Source: an uncultured Duncaniella sp.
GTDB lineage: Bacteria > Bacteroidota > Bacteroidia > Bacteroidales > Muribaculaceae
Direction: 5' to 3'
DNA length: 64,000 nt
NCBI GenBank assembly: GCA_910584825.1
Contig: CAJUCI010000013.1
Span: forward strand, 4,502-68,501
The notes under the pieces were generated by a model that ran no database searches, was not told the origin of the DNA, and saw nothing but the letters and a program-made list of their open reading frames with translations. Of the stretch, positions 44,362 to 53,815 are shown in pieces (position 1 is the stretch's first letter; each line of letters opens with the position of its first letter). Both the position numbers and the translations under genes were made by a program.

Positions 44362-45375
44362 ATGAGAATCAAACTGACAGCATTGCTCGCCGCTATCATC
44401 ATGGGCTGCCTCGCAGGGCACGCCGCCGATGACAAGTGGAAACACGACATCTATGTGGCCCAGGACGGTTCGGGCGACTATAAGACAGTCACCGAAGCCC
44501 TTGACGGCATCCGTGCCTATATGGACTACGTAGTCACCGTCCATATCGCCGACGGTGTGTACAAGGAGAAAATCGTAATCCCCGCGTGGCTGAAAAACGT
44601 AGTCTTCGAAGGCCAGAGCGCGGAGGGCACGGTCATAACCTTTGACCACCATGCCAATATCGACAATATGGGCACGTTCCGCTCCTACACGGTCAAGGTC
44701 GATGCCTCTGACATCATATTCCGCAACCTCACCATCGAGAACAACGCTCCCCAGCTCGGCCAGGCCGTCGCACTCCACACCGAGGGCGACCGTCTCCACT
44801 TCATCAACTGCCGTCTGCTCGGCAATCAGGACACCCTCTTCACCGGCGGCAAGAACACCCGCCTGATGTTTGAGGACTGCTACATCGAAGGCACCACCGA
44901 CTTCATCTTCGGCTCGGCCACAGCCTACTTCAAGGAGTGCACCATCCACTCCAAGCGCAACAGCTACGTCACCGCCGCCTCCACCCCCGAGGATGTGAAG
45001 ATTGGCTACGTCTTTGACCGCTGCAAGCTCACCGCCGCCCCCGATGTGACCAAGGTGTATCTCGGCCGTCCCTGGCGTCCGTATGCCCACACCATGTTCA
45101 TCAACTGCGAGCTCGGCTCGCACATCCTCCCCGCAGGATGGCACAACTGGAACAACGCCGCCAACGAGGCTACCGCACGCTATGGCGAGTATGGCTCGAC
45201 AGGCCCCGGCGCATCGGCCGACGGACGTGTGGCATGGGCCAGCAACCCCTCTGACGAGGAGGTAAAGGCTCTTCTCGACATCGAGAACGTGTTCACCCAG
45301 ACCACCTCATGGCAGCCTACCGACTGCTACGAGAAGCCGCAACGGTTCACACAGCCCCGAGCAAAGAAAAAATAA
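44362..45375 (+). CDS. Pectin methylesterase (CE8)
   Basis: A 337-aa exported enzyme. Signal peptide to about residue 22 (GHAAD). The right-handed beta-helix carries the CE8 active site: GQAVAL with the oxyanion glutamine, LLGNQDTLF (first Asp), EGTTDFIFGSA (second Asp) and LGRPWRPYA (Arg). It removes methyl groups from homogalacturonan, making it accessible to the GH28 enzyme upstream. Length is standard. It is followed by uxaB after 48 nt. Confidence 0.93.
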   Translation: MRIKLTALLAAIIMGCLAGHAADDKWKHDIYVAQDGSGDYKTVTEALDGIRAYMDYVVTVHIADGVYKEKIVIPAWLKNVVFEGQSAEGTVITFDHHANIDNMGTFRSYTVKVDASDIIFRNLTIENNAPQLGQAVALHTEGDRLHFINCRLLGNQDTLFTGGKNTRLMFEDCYIEGTTDFIFGSATAYFKECTIHSKRNSYVTAASTPEDVKIGYVFDRCKLTAAPDVTKVYLGRPWRPYAHTMFINCELGSHILPAGWHNWNNAANEATARYGEYGSTGPGASADGRVAWASNPSDEEVKALLDIENVFTQTTSWQPTDCYEKPQRFTQPRAKKK

Positions 45376-45423
45376 CCCCTCAAAATAATCATCAGAAAAC
45401 ATAATTAATCTATACCAATACAA

Positions 45424-46905
45424 ATGAAAGCTTTAAACAAATTGACAGCACCCAAGGCTGTCGCCCCCGAAAGAATCATACAGTTTGGCGAAGGCAACTT
45501 CCTCCGCGCATTCGTTGACTGGATTATCAAGAACATGAACGACAAGACCGACTTCAACTCGTCGGTAGTCGTAGTGCAGGGCACACCCGACGCATTCGTA
45601 ATGCAGCTCCTCGAAGGTCAGGACTGCCTCTATCATGTCAACCTTCAGGGACGTCTCGACGGTGAGGTTGTCAATTCTTTCACCCGCGTCGACGTCATCA
45701 GCCGCGGCATCAGCCCCTTCACCCAGACCGATGCCTTCCTCGCCCTCGCCGACCAGCCCGAGATGCGTTTCGTCATCTCCAACACCACCGAGGCCGGCAT
45801 CGCATATGACGACACCTGCAAGCTCGCTGACCGTCCCGCCGCTTCATATCCCGGCAAGCTCACCCAGCTCCTCTATCGCCGCTACAAGACATTCAACGGC
45901 GCACCCGACAAGGGCTTCATCATCATGCCCTGCGAGCTGATTTTTGAGAACGGCCACCACCTCAAGGACATCATCAACAAGTATATCGAACTTTGGAAAG
46001 AGGACCTCGCAGCCGACTACGAGGGCTTCAAGGCATGGTTCAACACCTACTGCTACGTATGCGCCACCCTCGTTGACCGCATCGTGCCCGGATTCCCCCG
46101 TAAGGAGATTGCCCAGATTCAGGAGAAGCTCGGCTACAAGGACAACATCGTGGTACAGGGCGAGGCATTCCACCTCTGGGTTATCGAGCGCGCATCTAAC
46201 ATGACCCTCGAGCAGCTCCGCGCCGAGTTCCCCGCCGAGAAGGCCGGACTCCAAGTGCTCATCACCGACTCCGAGGCTCCCTACCACGAGCGCAAGGTGA
46301 CTCTGCTCAACGGCCCGCACACCGTGCTCTCACCCGTGGCCTACCTCAGCGGTGTCAACATCGTTCGCGACGCCTGCAACCACCCCGTAATCGGCAAGTA
46401 CATCCACAAGGTGCAGTTTGACGAGCTTATGCAGACCCTCAACCTCCCGATGGACGAGCTGCAGAAGTTCGGTGCCGACGTGCTCGAGCGTTTCAACAAC
46501 CCCTACGTCGACCACCAGGTTACCTCAATCATGCTCAACTCGTTCCCCAAGTTCCAGACTCGCGACCTTCCCGGCCTCAAGGTTTACCTCGAGCGCAAGG
46601 GCGAGCTTCCCAAGGGTCTCGTGCTCGGTCTCGCAGCCCTCATCACCTACTACAAGGGCGGCAAGCGTGAGGATGGCGCAGAAATCAAGCCTCAGGACGA
46701 CCAGAAGATTATGGACCTCCTCACAGAGCTTTGGGCTACCGGCGACACCCGCAAGGTGGCCGAGGGCGTACTCGCTGCCAAGGACCTCATCTGGGGCGAG
46801 CACGGCGACCTCAACACCATCCCCGGCCTCACCGACCTCGTGGTTGAATACCTCGACAAGATTCAGGCCAAGGGCATGCTCGAGACTGTTAAGGAAATCA
46901 TCTAA
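45424..46905 (+). CDS. uxaB: Tagaturonate reductase (altronate oxidoreductase)
   Basis: A 493-aa NADH-dependent member of the mannitol dehydrogenase family. IIQFGEGNFLRAFVDWII is the dinucleotide-binding opening, FIIMPCELIFENGHHL and SEAPYHERKVTLLNGPHT (with the catalytic lysine) are family signatures, and HKVQFDEL is conserved. It reduces tagaturonate to altronate, the middle step of galacturonate breakdown. Order uxaB-uxaA-uxaC-exuT supports the assignment. A long AT-rich hairpin separates it from uxaA. Confidence 0.93.
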   Translation: MKALNKLTAPKAVAPERIIQFGEGNFLRAFVDWIIKNMNDKTDFNSSVVVVQGTPDAFVMQLLEGQDCLYHVNLQGRLDGEVVNSFTRVDVISRGISPFTQTDAFLALADQPEMRFVISNTTEAGIAYDDTCKLADRPAASYPGKLTQLLYRRYKTFNGAPDKGFIIMPCELIFENGHHLKDIINKYIELWKEDLAADYEGFKAWFNTYCYVCATLVDRIVPGFPRKEIAQIQEKLGYKDNIVVQGEAFHLWVIERASNMTLEQLRAEFPAEKAGLQVLITDSEAPYHERKVTLLNGPHTVLSPVAYLSGVNIVRDACNHPVIGKYIHKVQFDELMQTLNLPMDELQKFGADVLERFNNPYVDHQVTSIMLNSFPKFQTRDLPGLKVYLERKGELPKGLVLGLAALITYYKGGKREDGAEIKPQDDQKIMDLLTELWATGDTRKVAEGVLAAKDLIWGEHGDLNTIPGLTDLVVEYLDKIQAKGMLETVKEII

Positions 46906-46908
46906 TTC

Positions 46909-46992
46909 AATTAGTAATTATTAATTAGTAATTAGCAATTGACCTGTCAGCATTTACATTAATTGCTAATTACTAATTAATAATTGCTAATT
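46909..46992. repeat. AT-rich long hairpin between uxaB and uxaA
   Basis: Arms 46918-46940 and 46961-46983 are perfect 23-bp inverted copies; the pairing extends to 46909 and 46992 with one mismatch. The arms are made of TAATTA and AATTAGC repeats. The loop is 20 nt. It begins 4 nt after the uxaB stop. Confidence 0.8.
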
Positions 46993-47007
46993 AAACCAAG
47001 ACTTAGC

Positions 47008-48522
47008 GTGAAGGACTTTCTTAAGATTAACCCTGCCGATAACGTAGCCGTTGCCATCAATCCCCTCGCCGAGGGTACGGTGGTCAACGTCGAAGGGGTC
47101 GGCGACGTCACCCTCGTCAGCGACATCCCCGCCGGGCACAAGTTTGCCCTGCGCGACATCGCCGAGGGTGAGAACATCATAAAATACGGATTCCCCATCG
47201 GCCACGCGCGTCACGCCGTAGCCAAGGGTCACTTCCTCGACCACAACGACATCAAGACCAATCTTGAGGGCCAGCTCGACTACAGCGACATCGCCATCAA
47301 GAACCACAACTGCCCCGCACCCGGCTCGGCACTCAAGGGAGCCGAGGCCACATTCCGCGGCTACGTGCGTCCCGACGGCCAGGTAGGCATCCGCAACGAG
47401 CTTTGGGTCATCCCCACAGTGGGATGCGTCAACGGCATCGTCAAGCAGATTGTCGACCGCGTGAACGCCGAGACCCGCGCCGAGGGTGTGGACGGCATCT
47501 TCGGATTCCCCCACAACTATGGCTGCTCGCAGCTTGGCGACGACCACGAGAACACCAAGAAGATACTCCGCGACATGGTGCATCACCCCAATGCCGGCGG
47601 CATCCTCGTGGTGGGTCTCGGATGCGAGAACAACCAGCCCAAGGTGTTTGAGGAGTTCTGCGGCGACTATGACCGCGACCGTGTCAAGTTCATGGTGTGC
47701 CAGGAAGTAGAGGGCGACGAAGTGGAGACCGGCGTGCGCATGCTCACCGCGCTCTACGAGCAGGCCCGCAAATGCGAGCGCACCGAAGTGCCCGCATCCA
47801 AGCTGCGCATCGGACTCAAGTGCGGCGGCTCGGACGGCTTCTCAGGCATCACAGCCAACCCGCTTCTGGGCGAGTTCTCCGACTGGCTCTGCGACGTGGA
47901 GGGTGGCACCACAGTGCTCACCGAAGTGCCCGAGATGTTTGGCGCGGAGACCATACTCATGGAGCGTTGCGCCAATGACGAGCTGCTCGGCCAGACCGTA
48001 TCGCTCATCAACAACTTCAAGCAGTACTTCCTGAGCCACGGCGAGCCTGTTGGCGAGAACCCCTCGCCCGGCAACAAGGCCGGCGGCATCTCCACACTCG
48101 AGGAGAAGGCCCTCGGCTGCACCCAAAAGTCAGGCAAAAGCCCTGTGTTCGGCGTCATGGAGTACGGCGAGCGCATCCGCGAGCATGGCCTCAACCTGCT
48201 CTCGGCCCCCGGCAACGACCTCGTGGCCTCGACAGCCCTCGCCGCCGCCGGATGCCAGATGGTGCTCTTCACCACCGGACGCGGCACCCCCTTCGGCACA
48301 TTCGTACCCACAATGAAGGTATCGACCAACTCGGGCCTGGCCAAGCGCAAGCCCACCTGGATTGACTTCAACGCCGGACGCCTCGTCGAGGACCAGTCGA
48401 TGGAGCAGGTGCTCAAGGAGTTTATCGACTATGTGCTCCGCGTAGCCAACGGCGAACAGGTCAACTCCGAAAAGGCCGGCATCCACGAAATCGCCATCTT
48501 CAAGAACGGCGTGACACTCTAA
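47008..48522 (+). CDS. uxaA: Altronate dehydratase
   Basis: A 504-aa enzyme dehydrating altronate to 2-keto-3-deoxygluconate. The N-terminal SAF domain (to about residue 90) is followed by the UxaA-type dehydratase domain with GCVNGIVKQIVDRVN, GFPHNYGCSQLGDDHENT, LGCENNQPK and LKCGGSDGFSGITANP, which carry iron-binding cysteines. The start is not certain: GTG 47008 gives MKDFLKINPADNVAVAI and clears the hairpin, while an in-frame TTG at 46984 lies in the hairpin arm. It is followed by uxaC after 39 nt. Confidence 0.93.
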   Translation: MKDFLKINPADNVAVAINPLAEGTVVNVEGVGDVTLVSDIPAGHKFALRDIAEGENIIKYGFPIGHARHAVAKGHFLDHNDIKTNLEGQLDYSDIAIKNHNCPAPGSALKGAEATFRGYVRPDGQVGIRNELWVIPTVGCVNGIVKQIVDRVNAETRAEGVDGIFGFPHNYGCSQLGDDHENTKKILRDMVHHPNAGGILVVGLGCENNQPKVFEEFCGDYDRDRVKFMVCQEVEGDEVETGVRMLTALYEQARKCERTEVPASKLRIGLKCGGSDGFSGITANPLLGEFSDWLCDVEGGTTVLTEVPEMFGAETILMERCANDELLGQTVSLINNFKQYFLSHGEPVGENPSPGNKAGGISTLEEKALGCTQKSGKSPVFGVMEYGERIREHGLNLLSAPGNDLVASTALAAAGCQMVLFTTGRGTPFGTFVPTMKVSTNSGLAKRKPTWIDFNAGRLVEDQSMEQVLKEFIDYVLRVANGEQVNSEKAGIHEIAIFKNGVTL

Positions 48523-48561
48523 CACCAATCATTAATCCCAAACAACCATTTCATTCCGCAT

Positions 48562-49977
48562 ATGAAACCTTTCATGGACGAAAACTTCCTGCTGCAGACC
48601 GAGACTGCGCAGAAACTATATCATGAGCATGCAGCCAAGATGCCCATCATCGACTATCACTGCCACCTCATCCCCAAGATGGTAGCCGATGACCACCGCT
48701 TCAAGTCAATCACCGAGATATGGCTGGGCGGCGACCACTACAAGTGGCGCGCTATGCGCTCAAACGGCGTGGAGGAGCGTTTCTGCACCGGCACCGACAC
48801 CACCGACTGGGAGAAGTTCCAGAAGTGGGCCGAGACCGTACCCTACACCTTCCGCAACCCCCTCTACCACTGGACACACCTCGAGCTGAAGACAGCCTTC
48901 GGCATCGACAAGCTGCTCAACCCCGAGACCGCACGCGAAATCTTTGACGCCTGCAACGACAAGCTGCTCAACGACCCCGACATGACCGCACGCGGCCTCA
49001 TGCGCCGTTACAACGTCGAGACCGTCTGCACCACCGACGACCCCGTCGACACTCTCGAATATCACAAGGCCGTGCGCGACAGCGGCTTTGAAATCAAGAT
49101 GCTCCCCACCTGGCGTCCCGACAAGGCTATGGCCGTAGAGGTGCCCGCCGAGTTCCGCGCCTATGTCGAGAAGCTCGCCGAAATGTCAGGCGTAGCCATC
49201 AACAAGTTCCAGGACATGGTCGACGCCCTCCAGAAGCGTCACGACTTCTTCGAGGAGATGGGCTGCCGCCTCTCTGACCACGGCATCGAGGAGTTCTACG
49301 CAGCCGACTACACCGACGCCGAAATCGAGGCTATCTTCAACAAGGTGTATGGCGGCAAGGAGCTTACAGCTGAGGAAATCAACAAGTTCAAGAGCGCGAT
49401 GATGATTGTGTTCGGCGAGATGGACTACGAGTCAGGCTGGACACAGCAGTTCCACTACGGAGCCATCCGCAACAACAATACCAAGATGTTCAAGCTCCTC
49501 GGCCCCGACACCGGCTTCGACTCCATCGGCGAGTTCACCACAGCCAAGTCATGCGCCAAGTATCTTGACAAGCTCAACACCCGCGGCAAGCTCGCCAAGA
49601 CCATCCTCTACAACCTCAACCCCAGTGCCAACGAAGTCATCGCCACAATGCTCGGCAACTTCCAGGACGGCTCGGTGGCCGGCAAGATTCAGTTCGGCTC
49701 AGGCTGGTGGTTCCTTGACCAGAAGGACGGCATGCAGAAGCAGATGAACGCCCTCTCTCTCCTGGGTCTGCTCAGCCGCTTCGTGGGCATGCTCACCGAC
49801 TCACGCTCGTTCCTCTCCTACCCGCGTCACGAGTATTTCCGCCGCACGCTCTGCAACCTCGTCGGCAACGACATCGAGAACGGCGAAATCCCCTACACCG
49901 GCTACGAGGAGAAGCGCGTCAACCAGATGATTGAGGACATCTGCTACAACAACGCCAAGAACTACTTTAAATTCTAA
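48562..49977 (+). CDS. uxaC: Glucuronate isomerase
   Basis: A 471-aa isomerase converting galacturonate to tagaturonate (and glucuronate to fructuronate), the first cytoplasmic step. PIIDYHCHLIPKMVADD has the metal-binding histidines, TEIWLGGDHYKWRAMRSNG and TDDPVDTLEYH are typical, and RFVGMLTDSRSFLSYPRHEYFR is the C-terminal signature. Length is normal for the family. exuT begins 3 nt after its stop, so the two are likely translationally linked. Confidence 0.95.
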   Translation: MKPFMDENFLLQTETAQKLYHEHAAKMPIIDYHCHLIPKMVADDHRFKSITEIWLGGDHYKWRAMRSNGVEERFCTGTDTTDWEKFQKWAETVPYTFRNPLYHWTHLELKTAFGIDKLLNPETAREIFDACNDKLLNDPDMTARGLMRRYNVETVCTTDDPVDTLEYHKAVRDSGFEIKMLPTWRPDKAMAVEVPAEFRAYVEKLAEMSGVAINKFQDMVDALQKRHDFFEEMGCRLSDHGIEEFYAADYTDAEIEAIFNKVYGGKELTAEEINKFKSAMMIVFGEMDYESGWTQQFHYGAIRNNNTKMFKLLGPDTGFDSIGEFTTAKSCAKYLDKLNTRGKLAKTILYNLNPSANEVIATMLGNFQDGSVAGKIQFGSGWWFLDQKDGMQKQMNALSLLGLLSRFVGMLTDSRSFLSYPRHEYFRRTLCNLVGNDIENGEIPYTGYEEKRVNQMIEDICYNNAKNYFKF

Positions 49978-49980
49978 CAC

Positions 49981-51483
49981 ATGGCAGCAGCAACCTCCCC
50001 CCTTGCAGCCGCGAATCAGAAGATGACCAACTTCCGCTGGACCATCTGCGCCCTGCTCTTCCTCGCCACGACCGTCAACTACATGGACCGCCAGGTGCTT
50101 TCGCTCACCTGGAAAGAGTTCATCGCCCCTGAATTCCACTGGACCGACTCCAACTACGGTCTCATCACCGCAGTCTTCTCCATCGTCTATGCCGTGGCCA
50201 ACCTCCTGGCCGGCCGCTTCATTGACTGGATGGGCACCAAGCGTGGCTATCTCTGGGCCATCGGCGTATGGTCAGCCGGCGCGTGCCTCCACGCCGCTTG
50301 CGGCATGGCCACCGAGGCCACTCTCGGCCTCCACGACGCCGCAGGCCTCGTCAAGGCCACAGGCGACCTGGCCATGACCATAGCCACCGTCTCGGTCTAC
50401 TTCTTCCTTGCAGCCCGCACCATCCTTGCGCTCGGCGAGGCCGGCAACTTCCCCGCCGCCATCAAGGTGACCGCCGAATACTTCCCCAAGCGTGACCGCG
50501 CTTATGCCACCTCAATCTTCAACGCCGGCTCGGCCGTGGGCGCGCTCATCGCACCGTTCTCCATCGGCCCGCTCGCCAAGTTCTTCCAGAGCATCGGCTG
50601 GGGCAACGGCTGGGAGATGGCATTCATCGTCATCGGTGCCCTCGGCTTCATCTGGATGGGCTTCTGGGTGATGCTCTACAAGAAACCCGCCGAGAATCCC
50701 CACGTCAACGCCGCCGAGCTCGCCTACATCGAGCAGGACAACGACACCCCCGACGAGTCAGCCAAGGAGAAGGCACAGGTTGAGGACAGCGAGACTGCCA
50801 CCATCCCCTTCTTCAAGTGCTTCAAGTACCCGCAGACATGGGCAGTATTCTTCGGCAAGTTCCTCACCGACGGTGTGTGGTGGTTCTTCCTCTTCTGGAC
50901 CCCCGCCTACATCACCGACGTGTTCAAACTGTCCACCTCATCGGGCGAAGGCATGCTGATGATATTCGTGCTTTACCTCATCACCATGCTCTCAATCTAC
51001 GGCGGCAAGCTGCCCACAATCTTCATTGACCGAGCAGCCCGCCTCGGCAAGAACATCGACCCCTATGCAGCACGCATGCGCGCCATGCTCATCTTCGCTG
51101 TGTTCCCCCTGCTCGCGCTTCTGGCCCAGCCCCTCAGCTCGGTATCGCCCTGGCTCCCCATCATCATCATCGGTATCGCAGGTGCAGCCCACCAGTCATG
51201 GTCGGCCAACATCTACTCGGTTGTTGGTGACATGTTCCCCAAATCCACCATCGCCACCATCATCGGTATCGGCGGTATGGCCGGCGGCCTCGGCTCGTTC
51301 CTCATCAACTACTGCTCGGGCATACTCTTTGACTACTCAGCCCAGACCAACATGTCGTTCATGAGCTTCGAAGGCAAGCCCGCAGGCTACTTCATCGTGT
51401 TCTGCGTGTGCGGTGTGGCCTATCTCGTAGGCTGGCTCATCATGAAGTCACTCGTGCCCCGCTACAAGCAGGTCATCCCCTGA
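49981..51483 (+). CDS. exuT: MFS hexuronate transporter
   Basis: A 500-aa inner-membrane protein with about 12 hydrophobic segments. TVNYMDRQVLSL is the ExuT-type start of helix 1, and RTILALGEAGNFPAAIKVTAE is the conserved helix 4-5 region of the anion:cation symporter family. The middle loop (about residues 240-270) is acidic (EQDNDTPDESAKEKAQVEDSE). It would import free galacturonate or glucuronate released in the periplasm. It ends the uxa operon, followed by a perfect hairpin. Confidence 0.92.
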   Translation: MAAATSPLAAANQKMTNFRWTICALLFLATTVNYMDRQVLSLTWKEFIAPEFHWTDSNYGLITAVFSIVYAVANLLAGRFIDWMGTKRGYLWAIGVWSAGACLHAACGMATEATLGLHDAAGLVKATGDLAMTIATVSVYFFLAARTILALGEAGNFPAAIKVTAEYFPKRDRAYATSIFNAGSAVGALIAPFSIGPLAKFFQSIGWGNGWEMAFIVIGALGFIWMGFWVMLYKKPAENPHVNAAELAYIEQDNDTPDESAKEKAQVEDSETATIPFFKCFKYPQTWAVFFGKFLTDGVWWFFLFWTPAYITDVFKLSTSSGEGMLMIFVLYLITMLSIYGGKLPTIFIDRAARLGKNIDPYAARMRAMLIFAVFPLLALLAQPLSSVSPWLPIIIIGIAGAAHQSWSANIYSVVGDMFPKSTIATIIGIGGMAGGLGSFLINYCSGILFDYSAQTNMSFMSFEGKPAGYFIVFCVCGVAYLVGWLIMKSLVPRYKQVIP

Positions 51484-51510
51484 TGACATGATTTAACGCT
51501 TCACCTATAT

Positions 51511-51550
51511 AAATCGGCCATAAAAAATTCATGATTTTTATGGCCGATTT
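51511..51550 (+). terminator. Terminator after exuT
   Basis: AAATCGGCCATAAAAA (51511-51526) pairs perfectly with TTTTTATGGCCGATTT (51535-51550) across an 8-nt loop. The A/T-rich inner stem is unusual; termination in either direction is possible. Confidence 0.75.
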
Positions 51551-51563
51551 AAAGGAAAAGCAT

Positions 51564-51571
51564 TAAATTTG
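51564..51571 (+). promoter_or_regulatory. -7 box of the ferredoxin gene
   Basis: TAAATTTG fits TAnnTTTG, 56 nt before the ferredoxin ATG. No TTG at the usual distance; the hairpin of the previous terminator occupies that position. Confidence 0.45.
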
Positions 51572-51627
51572 CAGAACATTTCAACAATAACGAAGTTTTT
51601 TATCCAACAATTTAATCCGACTAAACA

Positions 51628-51801
51628 ATGGCTTACGTAATCACCGACACCTGCATCTCATGCGGCGCATGTGCAGCTGTTTGCCCCACCGAGTCAATCT
51701 CAGAGGGTGCCGAGCACTATGAAATCAACCCCGACACCTGCATCGACTGCGGTGCATGCGAGGCTGAGTGCCCCACAGGCTCAATCCACCCCGGAGAATA
51801 A
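51628..51801 (+). CDS. Small 2[4Fe-4S] ferredoxin
   Basis: A 57-aa protein starting MAYVITDTCISCGACAAVCP. Two CX2CX2CX3C motifs are complete (Cys 9, 12, 15, 19 and Cys 38, 41, 44, 48), so it should carry two four-iron clusters as in clostridial-type ferredoxins. It is a soluble electron carrier in anaerobic metabolism, for example for pyruvate:ferredoxin oxidoreductase. It stands alone between two hairpins. Confidence 0.95.
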   Translation: MAYVITDTCISCGACAAVCPTESISEGAEHYEINPDTCIDCGACEAECPTGSIHPGE

Positions 51802-51837
51802 TCTGCTTCGACTCACGAAGAGATAATCCCAAGAATC

Positions 51838-51876
51838 AACGCTCTCGCGGCCCTCAGGCCGCGGGAGCGTTTTTTT
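51838..51876 (+). terminator. Terminator after the ferredoxin gene
   Basis: ACGCTC(T)CGCGGCC pairs with GGCCGCG(G)GAGCGT around CTCA (51839-51870), followed by a run of seven T. The 51877-52087 remainder of the gap is AT-rich and shows no gene. Confidence 0.9.
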
Positions 51877-52087
51877 GCGCCCCGCAGAGCTGCGACACAC
51901 CACCGTAAAATTTATTGCCGAACCATAATAAAAATAATGTCATGTTTTTGTCGGTTTTATGCTCTTTTTCACGCTTTGCGCTAAGGAAACTCGCCGAAGT
52001 CACACCAAACCGCCGACCAAATAATCAAATTGTTAAAACCAAGAAAAACACCGACTTAAACTTATGTTTCATAACACATTTTTTCTC

Positions 52088-52119
52088 TTGACTTTTTAGA
52101 AAATCTATTGCTACATTTG
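52088..52119 (+). promoter_or_regulatory. Promoter of glutamate dehydrogenase
   Basis: TTG (52088-52090), 21 bp, TACATTTG (52112-52119). It predicts a leader of about 70 nt before the ATG at 52196. Confidence 0.65.
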
Positions 52120-52195
52120 CACAGGTCATCATGACCACACCAAAAATTTACAAACCAAATACCCAACCAATAATCAACCATTAAAAACTTAAGCC

Positions 52196-53533
52196 ATGGA
52201 TATTAACAATATTCTGAGTGGGCTTGAAGCCAAGCACCCCGGCGAAAAGGAGTACCTTCAGGCTGTGAAGGAAGTTCTCATCTGCGTAGAGGACGTCTAC
52301 AACCAGCATCCTGAATTTGAAAAAGCTAAAATCATCGAGCGCATGGTCGAGCCTGACCGCATCGTCACATTCCGCGTAACGTGGGTTGACGACCGCGGCG
52401 AGGTGCAGAACAACATCGGCTATCGCGTACAGTTCAACAACGCCATCGGCCCGTACAAGGGCGGCATACGTTTCCACGCATCAGTCAACCTCTCAATCCT
52501 CAAGTTCCTCGGTTTCGAGCAGACCTTCAAGAACGCCCTCACCACTCTCCCTATGGGCGGCGCAAAGGGCGGCAGCGACTTCTCGCCCCGCGGCAAGAGC
52601 GAGGCTGAAATCATGCGCTTCTGCCAGGCCTTCATCCTCGGCCTCTGGAAGAACCTCGGTCCTGACCGCGACGTGCCCGCAGGCGATATCGGCGTAGGCG
52701 GCCGCGAGGTAGGCTTCATGTACGGCATGTACAAGAAGCTCGTCAACGAGTGCACCGGCACATTCACCGGCAAGGGCCTCGACTTCGGCGGCTCACGCAT
52801 CCGTCCCGAGGCCACAGGCTTCGGCGCGCTCTACTTTGTGCAGAACATGCTCGCCAAGAAGAACGACACCCTCGAGGGCAAGACCATCGCCATCTCGGGC
52901 TTCGGCAACGTGGCATGGGGCGCAGCCCTCAAGGCCACACAGCTCGGCGGCAAGGTGGTCACCATCTCAGGCCCCGACGGCTACATCTATGACCCCGAAG
53001 GCATCTCGGGCGACAAGATTGACTACATGCTCTATCTCCGCGCCACCGGCGAGGACATCGTAGCCCCCTATGCCGAGAAATACCCCAACGCCACATTCTA
53101 TCCCGGCCGCAAGCCCTGGGAGCAGAAGGTGGACATCGCCCTCCCCTGCGCCACCCAGAACGAGGTTGACGGAGAGGACGCAAAGAAGCTCGTAGCCAAC
53201 GGCGTGCAGCTCGTGGCCGAGGTCTCCAACATGGGTTGCACCCCCGAGGCCATCGACACCTTCATCGAGTCACGCACCACATATGCGCCCGGCAAGGCTG
53301 TCAACGCCGGCGGCGTAGCCACCTCGGGCCTCGAGATGAGCCAGAACGCCGAGCACCTGCAGTGGAGCGCAGAGGAGGTTGACGACCGTCTGCACGAAAT
53401 CATGAGCAACATCCACCACCAGTGCGTCGAGCACGGCACCGAGCCTGACGGCTTCATCAACTACATGAAGGGCGCAAACATCGCCGGCTTCATGAAGGTG
53501 GCCAACGCCATGATAGGCCAGGGCATTATCTAA
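52196..53533 (+). CDS. gdhA: Glutamate dehydrogenase, hexameric type
   Basis: A 445-aa enzyme interconverting 2-oxoglutarate plus ammonia and glutamate. GPYKGGIRFHASVNLSILKFLGFEQ and LPMGGAKGGSDF (catalytic lysines) define the family. PAGDIGVGGREVGFMYGMYK is conserved, and ISGFGNVAWGAALKA is the nucleotide-binding glycine motif. The length matches the small hexameric class, usually NADP-linked for assimilation. Cofactor is not certain from sequence alone. It is monocistronic, with its own promoter and terminator. Confidence 0.95.
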   Translation: MDINNILSGLEAKHPGEKEYLQAVKEVLICVEDVYNQHPEFEKAKIIERMVEPDRIVTFRVTWVDDRGEVQNNIGYRVQFNNAIGPYKGGIRFHASVNLSILKFLGFEQTFKNALTTLPMGGAKGGSDFSPRGKSEAEIMRFCQAFILGLWKNLGPDRDVPAGDIGVGGREVGFMYGMYKKLVNECTGTFTGKGLDFGGSRIRPEATGFGALYFVQNMLAKKNDTLEGKTIAISGFGNVAWGAALKATQLGGKVVTISGPDGYIYDPEGISGDKIDYMLYLRATGEDIVAPYAEKYPNATFYPGRKPWEQKVDIALPCATQNEVDGEDAKKLVANGVQLVAEVSNMGCTPEAIDTFIESRTTYAPGKAVNAGGVATSGLEMSQNAEHLQWSAEEVDDRLHEIMSNIHHQCVEHGTEPDGFINYMKGANIAGFMKVANAMIGQGII

Positions 53534-53600
53534 GCCCCACGGCAATCAATCGTCTAATATACAATCATCGGTATACATCTCCCTAACATCTGACACTTCA

Positions 53601-53636
53601 TGAGCGCAGAGCCTCCGACCTCTGCGCTCATTTTTT
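53601..53636 (+). terminator. Terminator after gdhA
   Basis: TGAGCGCAGAG (53601-53611) pairs with CTCTGCGCTCA (53620-53630), followed by TTTTTT. Confidence 0.9.
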
Positions 53637-53679
53637 ATGCCCCCGGCGCAGCAGGGCCGCAAATTTCCCGTGGGTAAAT

Positions 53680-53710
53680 TTGATTATTAATGAGATAATT
53701 GCGACCTTTG
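53680..53710 (+). promoter_or_regulatory. Promoter of the nhaD-like gene
   Basis: TTG (53680-53682), 20 bp, GACCTTTG (53703-53710), one mismatch from TAnnTTTG. It leaves a leader of about 100 nt. Confidence 0.5.
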
Positions 53711-53815
53711 CACCAAATTTTTCCGAGGAAACGGCCGGCAACGTCCGCCCCCCGGGCCACCATGAAAACAAAAACAAATCAATTCATCACAAATCCTTAA
53801 TCTCACAGCATTACA

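Noticed and set aside
43322..45144. Two long minus-strand reading frames (299 and 328 codons) opposite the GH43 and CE8 genes
   Set aside because: They lie antisense to genes with clear catalytic motifs, have no signal peptide or family resemblance, and arise from codon bias in GC-rich DNA.
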